From the NCBI RefSeq assembly GCF_048771995.1, contig NC_133063.1, positions 6,274,001-6,338,000 of the forward strand: DNA of 64,000 nucleotides, given 5' to 3'. Made by a program: the position numbers and the translations under genes. Origin of the DNA: Taeniopygia guttata (Eukaryota; Chordata; Aves; Passeriformes; Estrildidae). This document shows positions 49,037 through 61,000 of the stretch, in pieces; position 1 is the stretch's first letter; every line of letters starts with the position of its first letter. The notes below the pieces were generated by a model. That model made no database searches and was not told the DNA's origin. It saw only the letters and a program-made list of their open reading frames with translations.

Positions 49037-52000
49037 GTACTTTTTTCTTTTATTTTACCTCCTCCACATACAGCATCACAGTCTTCCCAGGTAGAATGTG
49101 TCCACATGAAAAGGGGCTCTGGTACTTTAGAGCTCTGATTTTCAGGGAGAGGATCCAGTGGGATTGTGTATTCATAATGTAAACCATAGCTCTGATCGTG
49201 GAAGAGCAGCACCTGCAAGATACAAAGAAAGAAATACATAGACACTATGGAAGACAAACTCCAAGCTGCAAGTAGATCTTCTTGAAAAGCACAACAGAAT
49301 TAACTTGCAGGGCAATGACTATTGCCTTTAAGCCCTCCTAAAGGATTTGCTAGAAGAAATTAATTAGAGTATCCAAATCAAGCCAATGGAAAACATATTT
49401 TGCTTTATTAAGAAAATTCCTTTAATTTAAAGGATTTGAATTGTGAAGTACCTCACTATCAGCTCTTCCTTTTTCTTTATGGTGGCTATTAACTTTTCCT
49501 CTCCTACACTGAGATGCATCAAAATTCGACATTTTCGCAGAGTACTTGGTGATTGCAATTCTGGAATGGTGATTCTGTGCTGTAGTCAGCCAGAAATTTC
49601 AGAAAATCACCTGAAATTAATTTGAATTTCTCTCCTTACTTGGCACATCATCTTTTTATGACATTTGTAGGAATACTGAGACCTTCAATCCTGCCCAAAC
49701 AACACAAAGATTTGTCTTGGATTTAAATGCAATTTTTTACAAGAAGGCTGACAGTTCTCTCTCCTCACCGCCTCCTTCCCACTTTTGTAGATATATATGT
49801 GAACACAAAAGCAGGTATATCTTACATAGATCTCATTTTCTTGAGAAGTCTGAAAAAAATATTAGTTACTATGCTGTATCATAGGAATCAAGTAAAAAAA
49901 CTGAATTATCATACCAGTAAATGTAAGGGTGATGTTGTGGGACCTTTGGCTGATATTTTCTCCCAGAGACCTCTCCGAACATAATGGACTGTGGTCCCAG
50001 CAATATTGAATGTTCCAGAATGCTCTATCTTCCAATCACTATTGATTGACTGTTTTCCAGCATCCCTAAGAGCTGCAAAATACATGAAAAAAGCACAATA
50101 TAAAAGGTGCCTGTTCAATACTGATTTTATTCTCCTCTCACTTCCTGTTTGGATAATTTAAAAAGTAGGTGAAATTCACCTAACTCAGATTGCAAAGATA
50201 TTTATGGATCCTACTTTACATGAACTTCAGTTGGTATTTGCTTCAGAAACACCTTCTGTAAGGAATGCCTCGCAAAATCGTGTGTATTTACCATTACTTG
50301 AAGTTAACATTGGCATTTTAATGCCTGAAAAGACTGATAGGCTCTAGCGCAACTCTTAATTTGAACACTGAATTACTTTAAGGCAAAAGGAACTATTCTC
50401 TGTTCCCAGGGTGGTCATTTCTATAATCCATAAAAGCATGGGAAACACAATTTTCACAAGAGACTCTTCAAGATTTGTGGAACTAAGCTAAAATTTTTTA
50501 ACAAAAAAATTCTAGTTCAAATTTTTTTCCTCTCTAATAACTACACTTGCCTTTCCTGCACCTTAGAATTTGATAAGACTTTATACAGTTTCAACATGTA
50601 ATTGTATGCTTCTAATAAATAGGAAAAGCTTGTTCTTTTTCACTGAATAATTTCTCATGCTGATCTAATTTATATTTAAAAATATGATCAAGCCAGGTAA
50701 GATATTCCATACACTGAGAACAAAAAATTCTACATGAGTAAAATTTACATTTTATAGAGTAAATTGAATCCATTTTCTGTAGCAAATGGATTTGTAATTT
50801 TATTTTATTTTACTTTATTTTATTTTGTTCCAATTTGTTTTGAATAATCATGTGAAGTACCCTTGAAGACGCCTTCTGTACAAGAAATTTTACACATTTG
50901 ACTTCATTGAAATTGCATGTTTGGCATCAGATTGCTGTAAGAGAACCTCCACTTGTTCCAAATTTTCCCTTTTTAAAGTTGTAAGTTAATGTGAGTCACT
51001 CCTGTAATCATGTCCTCTTCTACTCATATTTATACTGTTATGTTTTGTTTCTATGGGAAACAATGGCAACAGGCCTATGGACTGGCAGGAATCCAATTGA
51101 GTAAGACACCACTGATGTGTACAACTGTAGCACTGTGTAATAGATGTTAAGACTATAAAATCCATTAACACTGTATAACAGTCTCGTACTAAAAACAACC
51201 AGTGATTCTACAAGATTTAAAAAAGGGTATTTTAAGTTTAAGTATCCAACTGTTAATGGTAATTAAGTTCTATTTAGTGTTCAAACTGTTGGGGCTAATC
51301 CTCTTAGTGGAGAAATTTAAAAAATACACTCGAACATGCCAAGGTCTAGCCGGGTCATGCTGCTCAGATGGAGCAGCATCCTCTCCCCAGAGAGCAACAG
51401 AAATCATTCTGTCTGGTTTTTAAAATGAATGTGTGTGCCACAGCATGCAGACATGTGCAGGAAACTGGAACCCCAGCTCAGAACACAGAAATATGCCAGA
51501 TCTTGCATCTTCTGCTTTCAGATTCCTCATATGAGTCACTGGTCTTAGACAAAGTCAGAAAGTGTGTCCTCAAGCCTTAAATGTGGACTTGGATTCAGGC
51601 AGTGATTCAGGCAGTGCAGCTTCTGTTCTTGACTCTGTCACACCCCATTCTGTAAGCAAGTTCACTGAGTTTTATTCCATGCTGCACATATATTCCTATT
51701 CTTCTTAACTTTTGACAGAGGAGTTTGCTCTGTACAAGGTAACCCAAAATAGGAAGAACATTCAGAACAAAAGATACCCTCTCAGGTAATTCAAAAAATA
51801 CACCTACACTTGGAAAGGCAACCAAAGAAAACCTGGACTGTGAAAGCCTAACCACAACCACAATTTCAGTGCTAAACCGAGGGGACTAATTACATCTGTA
51901 TCTCTGTACAGCATAAAACAGCCATCATAACAATGGCATTTAATGATGGTGATGAGTGCAATGTGTTTTTTGATTACAGTGCCAGGACTATACACCCATC

Positions 52001-55000
52001 TAATTTTAACGAGTGTGAGAGGCTACACAGCCAGACAGATACAACAAATCACAAGTCAGCTATTGCATCTCCCATTTTTCAGTGGGGAGCAGCAGTGCTG
52101 TGGTTCTGGTCCTCCACTTGGTAAATCAGTACCTACTAATCAATTTTTTTTTAATATGGATGAATCACTCCAATGTATTAACTTCATGAATTTTGTTTTC
52201 TGCTTTGTCCAAAATATAGTCATATTTCCAGAAAAGTATCAAAGTAATGCCATTTTGACTGACCCTTATTTTTATATAGAAAATGTAAAAGATATTTGAA
52301 ATTCAATTCTAAATGAAAGTAGGTTCACTGATATTTTTTGTCAAGGAAGTAATTGTTTCACTTCCATTCAGGTAATTAGGTGTCCTTTCAATCTGCATTA
52401 AGAACATAAAGACTTGAGATTTAGGTAATTTTTAAAAACAGCAGGGCTAAGGCTGAGTGATTGCTAGTTGACAGTGCCCTCTTTATTATCCTATCCTCTT
52501 CAAAAATGGTGTAATAGTCTTTGTTCTTCAGCCACTGGGGACTTCAGCAGGCTGCCATGATTTTTCAAATATACTTGAGAATTGCTTGATAACTACATTA
52601 GCAAGTTCCCTCAGGACCATGAGATGCATCTAATTAGGTCCCATATATTTCTGTATGCTCATGTTCCTTGGGTGGTCTTAAATCTGATCTATGATGGGAG
52701 GAACTTCATTGCCTCATTCCCTGCCCTAATGCTGAGGGACTTGAAAGATGTGGAAAAAGTGTTTACTACTGAAGCTGAGGCAAAAAACTGTGAAGCATTG
52801 CAGCCTTCTCCACCCCCATAGTCATTAGTTTTTCCTGTCTTATTTTTCAGTGTGAATTGTGGGTGTGTGTACTGTCTTTACTATCCCCTTTCTGACTAAA
52901 AACTTGTAGAAACCCTTATTAATCCCCCCACTCCTTGCCAAATTCAGCACTATCTGTGCCCTAATTTTCTTGAATGTATCCCCACATATATGAGCAGCAT
53001 CCCCATATAGTTCCCAGAATGTATGTCCTTGGTTCCTCTGCCTGTGCATTCCCTTCTTACACTTTAGTTTTACCAGGAGGTCCTTACTCAACCAAGCTAT
53101 TCTCCTGCCTTCCTTGCCAGATTTCTTATATGTTGGAATAATCAAGAACCCTTGCAATCTAGGAAAAAATATTATCCTTAATTGTTACTGAAAACTATTA
53201 TCCTAAATCTTTAAAGAGCTGCCAGCTCTGTTTTGCTCTGGTATACCCAAGAGCATTTTCCCAGGTGCTACCATCTATCAATTCCTTAGACAGCTGAAAG
53301 GTCACTCTTGTAAAGTCCTGGCTTTAGTTTTCACCTGGCCCATATCCCTAAAAGTCATGAGTTCCAGCAGGGCATGATCATTGCTGCCACCAACTCTCTG
53401 AACAGTTCATCTCTGTTGGGAAGAAATCAGCAAGATCTAGGAGCACTGTTACTCTGGTCTATAGTCTTAATTGAGAAATTATCCTCGTTACACTCCAAGA
53501 GTCTCCTGGACTGTCCGCAGCTTGGTGTACTGTTTTTCCAGTAGATATCAGGTTACTGCAATTACTGAGCCAGATCAGAGAGGATGAGCATGATGATTCC
53601 TGTAGCTGAAGTAAGAGCGCTTCATCAACAGGCTTCGCTTGGTTAGGCAGCCTGTTGTAACCTCCCACAAAGAAGTTTCCTTTGTTGGCCTGGTCTTTAA
53701 TTTTTACCCCTAGGCTCTCAACCATTTCCTGAGGTCCTCTACAAAGGAAAGTTTTAGACTAAACAGAAATAGTCTTGGCCTGCATTGACTAATTTCAAGT
53801 ACAGAACCAAGTATGATGCCACATAAAATTAGCATAAAGAACTGTAAAATAAAAAAACAATCAGAAACATGAAAGAATTTAATCTGTTTTACCTTTCACA
53901 TTTTAACCACAGTATTGTGAAGAATCTTGTTTCTAAGATTAAAGACTTAAGCTCTCACCCCAAAATTTTCATTATGCTATGCCTAGTCAAAAACTATTCC
54001 TTTGCAATTCAAATTCTGATGCTTTCAAAATAACCTGTAAATGAAGAAAGTTTAAATACCATGCGCTAGTAACAAAAAAAAGTGCAACAACAAAGGTTTT
54101 AATTCAAGATATGGCAACAGACCTGTTACTGGGTGCCCAAAAAGGCTTTAAAAAATAAAAAAATAAGGTATAAGGCTCAACAAAAGATATTGCATGAAAA
54201 TATTGGCAGATTCTCATTCAGATATAAACCAGTAAAATTAATGAAAACAAAATTAAAGTAACAAACAACTAGGAGTTAATTTGCAACTTTCACAAATGAG
54301 CATCATGACTGACATTACTTCATGGGTATAAAAACAATTTCATTCTTTTTGCCTTTTGTGGGGTAAGGATTAAATCAATTCACTACTTACGAAGAAGGAA
54401 TAAATTTCCCTAAACAAAATGCCAGCATTTATTTATTTATTTATTTTTACATTATTAATAAAATAGAAAATAATAGTATTTCTATTCTCTGCACATGTCA
54501 ATAGAAAGACAAACTTCAGTTATTGTTTTAACTCTACTACATATCCATGTCTGCAGTTCATTGGGGAACAATTAAATATTCCAGATCTCTAATCCTCCTG
54601 GGAAGGTGCAGGCCTCAAGGCAAACCAGCAGTCACCCACTGATAACCTAAACCATTATAATTAAGATTCTCTATATTCAACAATCTCTCACTTGAAGCAC
54701 TGAGAATACTCAAACACTTCTTAAAATGTAAATATTTCTCATGAATGTAACTAAGAACAGTGACCAAACCAGGAAATTTTTCAGTGTCCCAATTCTCATA
54801 CTATGTTAAGAGAGAGAAATAGTATTTCTTATACTATCTCTCTCTCTTAAATTTAAGCACTGCACAAAACAATACCAATTATGAAATTTCATATATTTGC
54901 TTAATCCCTGTAACAATAATGATAACAAAGTGTATTCTCTTACACAACTTCTTTAGACGTCATTAAAAGATAAACTATTTTTTAAATCAATGAAAGACAA

Positions 55001-58000
55001 TTTCAGTTAAATGGAAAAACTAAAAGAAAAATATCACTGTGATGAAGTTTGCCTATTAGAAGATTCAGACAATTCAAAATAGTGCAAAGAAATACTTTTC
55101 TGGTTTTTCAGGCTAATTTTAGAACTTACGTTTGACTTTGTTAGTGAGCTGCTACATGATGCCCAGTGTCTTCTTGTTTTCTGAGTACAAATTATTCTAT
55201 GCACAAAATTCTTTTCAGTAGCTTTAATGTACTTTCCATATGAAAAATTAAAAATGTGCAAGTATACACAGACATTTTTTTACATAATCTAAATACACCG
55301 CTTGTTATATTCCCTAAAAATCATGAGACAAAAATCCAAAAGAAGACCTATATGAAAAATAGTTCTGTAATAATTTGCTGAGTTCCTTCACAGATCTATT
55401 TTTCTAATCAAAGCTTTCTTCAATTACAAAGGCATATTTAACTTGCACTTTTCAGTGTTGAGCAGATCAGGACATTAACACTAAAATACATATAATATTT
55501 ACCTAAATAACTGTGAGCTGGTTTTTCTTCCACAACTTTGATTCTCCTTGCTCCTGCAGGTATCACCAAAGCTTCCACATAACCTAAACATGAGACCAGA
55601 TGTCCCAAGTTAAGTAGAAAACCAGAAAAGCACAGAAAACTACATCTTGTATGATTTCTCATTTGTTCTCCCCTATTTTGCTTTTTAAGTGTAGCAGGTT
55701 ATAATTTACATAGCAATATTTTGAAGATTCTTGCAAAACTGAAGAAAAGCTATGGAATTGTGCATTATACATAACAGATATACAATGCTACATAATAAAA
55801 AGGGTATGGCACAGTAAAACATAACAATAAATAGAGAGGATTGGAGATGGGGGCTGGAGCAGGTGAAGTTATTTCTGGCTAAGTAGTTCAGTGTCATCAT
55901 GACCACCAGATGACTGTAAAATAATTCCAACTTCACTCAGCATGTAAAGACAAATGGTATGACACTAAAATATAAGCATCCTCTTGCTTTTAGCTTCTTT
56001 TATGTATCTTTTGCTCCTCTCCTTCTTAATTTAACACACTCAAACCCTGTTATGATAGGCTTTGGTTTTGAAATCTACGTATTTGCTTCAAATTGAGATT
56101 GTATCTTGATAGTGGGACTAAGAGTGGGACTAAGAGAGGATGTTGAACAATTTGCTTTGAGTAAAACACAGTGAAAAGGAAACAAAGGTGGAAACCACTG
56201 TACAGGCAGGAACGTCATTAATAAAAAACCTCGTATTTTAGATTATCCAGGTAAACTTCCCAAAGGGAAAAAATAGACTCATCTTTTATTATGTGTAGGT
56301 ATGTGATATTCTACAACAAAATACTTAGCATTTACAATACTTTCTCAATAACCCTGAAATGTGAAAATTAAAGCAGCATCTTTCATTTCTGTAAGAGCTA
56401 ATAATGCTTTCTAAATTTTGTTTACAGCTTCTTGAGAAGCAAAACAACTTACAAAAGTGTTAATATGGCAATGCCACAATATTGAAGATTGACACAGCCC
56501 CCCAAAAAAGCTTGGAAGTGTGTGGATATTCACATTAGCAATTGAAGAGAGCTGACATAATATGATTTTATTAGCAGGAAACTTCTTTGCTGTTTTTTAT
56601 ATCTTGTAGTCCTCCAGACTCACCTGGGGTTGGGGATCCTTGATTTGCCTTACGTTCTGCCTGAGAGGGCCAGGTATAAACATTTGAAGACTATGCCTTT
56701 CTCCTCTTGCCTAAAGTACTATACTTCAGTCTAAAATCCACTGAAGACCTTAATTTTTCAAAAATATGCTGTCTGCATCTAATTACAGTATTTTTGATGC
56801 TATTTACTTGCCATCTCTAAATTCTACACATTTTCTACTCAGGAAACTGAAAGTGTAATGGGCAAACAAATGCTGATATTTGGTCAAATGCTGTTTCAAC
56901 AAAAATACTTGTATACATGGTGCAATATGCACATTATTAGGATTTCAATTCTCTGCTCTGTCAACATTATTGTTCTGGAGCCAGTAAGCTATTCCCATTC
57001 ACAGGACAGATCACAGCATCATTTGGATATCTGATGTTTATTTTGCATTAGAAAATTGATCGGCTTGTTGTGATATGCTATTATTAGAATAAAATAATGA
57101 GTAATAAAGAGATATTAGACCTCTTCATGCATTTAGCATTATGATTTTTCATTGCCCGGCTTAGTCTGACAGCATTACTCTAGATAAAAAATCATAATTT
57201 GGATATTTATTTTGAGGAACACTAAATAAAGTTAAACACTAAAAGAATTTACAACACTTTATTTGCTAAAAACATAAATCTAATTTCTCATACCCCTTAA
57301 AAATCAGTCTCTCCTATGAAATAGAATGTATCCTAACGTAAGATAGTGCCTTCATTTTGCAATTGAAATAATGTGAAAAAACTTCGCAATGAATTTGAAA
57401 ATACTTCTGCATTCTTATCCTCAATGTCTTATCATCTTTAAAAAGCTGTATCTAAAGTTCTTATGAGGATCTGCATATAACTTTTCAGATTTCCCAATGC
57501 TCCAAGTAATCAAAAAACCACTTGTTTCTTTAATATTTGAAATAAATAAAAAGACATTACCTGCTCCTCTGGTATGGTTAAAATCACCTTTAATAACTTT
57601 GCATGACTTTCCATTACCATTGCATATACCACAATGATCTTCACGAGCCAGAGATCCTAATATACCATCACAGCCAAATTTCTGTGAGAGAAGAAAATAA
57701 AAGCTGTTGAGACACAGACCACGTTTTTCATAAATTTGCTATTAGTATCAGGTACCTCACCCTTCCTCAAGATGCCTAGCCAGCATGACCCAGCCCTGCT
57801 GAGAATGAGGGTTGCACTAGCTCATGGCAGAGACCTGTCCCATAGAAAACTCCCCTGTGACTTAATGTAAAATGCTGCATTCATTCTTCCTATGTGGTTG
57901 GCTAAGTCTACCAGCTGCTCTCCAAGAGAAACACAGCTGCAGTCTTATCTCCTGGTGGGACCTGTGGCACATCAAACCCACTGTGCAACACACACCCCAC

Positions 58001-61000
58001 AGGTCTTCCCACTAAGAGAACGCAATGTGCCTCTCCTGCTTTCTACTCAAAATATGGACAGTTCTTTGCTATGCCTACAATGGTAAAGTGCCATTAATGT
58101 CAGCCTAAGGGCCTTTTCTGAATAGGGCATAAGCAGCTCTAGAAAATGTAAATATAGATTATACCCATTTTTTGCTAAAAAGCATTCAGTTTAACACAAG
58201 TTTACTCAAGCATCTCCACATTACTGTTAGACACATTTCTATGAATTAATATCAGGGGTAGTTTGACAACAGCAATAAAGTCAACATCTATGGGCCTGAT
58301 ATGAAATGAAAACATTTTAAAGTCTTAACATATATGTATGCTCGGTGTGTACCTGTATATCCAGGTACAAAACAAGTAACTCATACCTGGCATCTACCAT
58401 CTGCACAGACATCTAGCCCATGCTGGCCACAGGACGTCCCATCCATCACCTTTTCTGTCAGAAGAACAGGTTGATCCTTTCCAGCCGGTGAACAGAATAA
58501 AGCACACGGCTTTTCTGTAGCAGCAATGGACAGAAAAATGTGCATTATTGGGAAAAGGGAACTTTAGAAATACAGAATTATCATCAACACTCTTGTTAAA
58601 ACTGATACTTGTTTGTGTGTAGCATGCAGCTACATTAGTGTAAGAAGTTATCTTAGATACAGGGAAAACGAAAAAGATTTTGATCCATTTCTTAACTGTT
58701 TCAAAAACTTGAGGTTTTTTTTCATCCTCGAGCATGCTGTTGCTATAAACTTGGCCTACGCAGTACGCATGTCATGCTCATTGTTACAATTAAGAATATA
58801 CACATTACAGCTGTTGGAATATTTTGGTTGTAATCTATACTTTCATTCTCCTGTATTTCTGGCAGATTATAAATACTGGTTAAAACATAAACTTAACACT
58901 TTCCAGACTTCCTAACTTTGCAGGTCAAGGAGAAAAAAAATGAAACAACTGATACACCCTGGGAAGAAAAATATGTGAATTTACAAAGTTAACATTAAGA
59001 AAACAACAACAAACCACCCACCTCCCCCGCCCCAAAAAAAAAAAAACAAAAAAAAAAAACCACCACACAAAACCCCTGGAAATATTCCTGACTTTTGTAT
59101 AAAGTTCAAGAAATTTTCCAATAAATTTCTAAAATATTCTGTAAATAATTTCTGATTATGAAAGAGCATAAAAATGTAGTTATATCCTATGTATCAATGT
59201 ATTCTTAAAGGCCACATCATAAACAATGAAGTTCGTTTCACCACTGTGAAAATAACAGCAAATAAAAGAAACTAAATCTCTTCTCAGGAGTCAACTACGT
59301 ACAGAATGACGGGATTTTTTCATATCTTTGTTAGCAAATATACTGACTCAGAACTTCTTCCTAAATCTGTTGCAGATTTTTAAATGAATAAAAGATCAAC
59401 CCTGAACCAGAAACTGATTTCACTTGGACACAATCTATGCCACTCTGACTTTATACTGACTTCTAGATTCCTGGATTGCATTTTTATTAGTAAATTAAAC
59501 AGTTCCAGGAAACATTCAGGGGCACTGGAATTCTACTGTCTATACAGCTGAACTGTAAAACAGTCTATGCCACATTTTTTTGCATTTGCTAACTAGCACC
59601 AGCTCAGTCTAGACTGGAAATTGCCATCTGCAAAGGACTTTTTCAAAAAAGCAGTTTTAGCATGCAAAGAAGAAGAAAAGTACAGACAGAGGAGTTTTGT
59701 GCCAGGTGACTTACACAACACAAAGTGGTCTGGGCACATTTAAATTACTAAAATTGACAGAGCCTCAGGGTATCACTAGAGGACTGGTATAAACAGATGT
59801 GATCTCTTCTGCCAGCATGTGAAGCTAGTCAGACACAAGCCATCTCCAGCTAAAAAGCAGCCTGAGTTTATGCCCTCTGCATTCCAGTTATCCTCCTTAA
59901 ACAGTAACCTCAAAGTTCCCTGGGGGCTTTAGACAGGTATGATTATTTTTTTAAAGAATACAAGATTGATGACCTAAACATTATTTTAAAAGCACTGAAC
60001 TCAAAGAGACAGCAACTAAACAATCCCAGACAATTTCAACAGACTACAGGAGATCACATACAGCAGCTGTTTTGGACATGGTGCACAGTTAGTGTTAAGT
60101 AAGAGAGCAAACAATTAAGGATTTGAGAATAATGTATACTGGGATACTGGCATTCTCTGGCTGGTCCACTTTTGTTTTTCCTGAGGGACATCTCAAGATA
60201 AGAGGATCACTCAGAACAAAATTATATCTGTACTCATTAAGATAGCACTGGAGATTGTCAAGATTTTTTCATTTGAAGGAAATATTATTCAAAGCCAAAC
60301 TTAAACATTTAAATCCTTTAGGATACAAATGTTACATTCCTGTGCTAAAACGAATTTAGTAAAACAAAACAAAACTAATGTACTTGATAAGTACATTTGT
60401 AACAGTTGGAGAGAATTCTTTTTACAATTAAATGAGCTAACACACAGCCTCATGAAAATAGCATCAAAAGTTTTCCTTTGGCACCTTGAGAAAAGGCTTA
60501 GAAGAAAAGAATATCACCTTCTTAAGTTAGGCATATGTTATAATGCATTGATAGCAAAACCAGTCTTCAATGCTTTCTAATGTTTTCTGATAAATTGTTT
60601 CAAGAGTAAAAACAATTTACAGTAATGAACTCCTTAAAATTTGGTAACACATGCTGACAGTACTCCTGTGTCATTCTCAGGTTTTCTTTATTACAGCTTA
60701 CTATGACTTTGTGAAGTTCTCAAGTCAACTGTTTTCATAATTGATGTGTTTTTGTTGTACTTTTTTTCTTTGTTTGCTTCTAATTTAAATAAATTAAACC
60801 ACGAGAATTTACAGAAAATTCAGTGGGGTGGAAATTACTGTTCACTTTTCTAGCAAGAAGGAATTTGTTTTCTAGTCACTGATGCTTTACACCAACATTA
60901 TTGTTGCAGATAATGTAATTCTGGTCTTACTATACTCCCACTTGACCATTTTCCTAATGGTCTAGTATGTAAGCAAGTTTTTTGCATGGAAGCATGCATA

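Larger units (their letters stand above)
50073..55502 (-). other. ADAMTS19: ADAMTS19 5.4 kb intron in spacer region
   Basis: GTAAAT...TTTTGCAG. Contains a CR1 copy (52440-53755), a (TTTTA)n tract at about 50797-50825 and a (TTTA)n tract at 54427-54447. The remaining 50.1-52.4 and 53.8-55.5 kb is AT-rich with nothing recognised. Confidence 0.85.
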
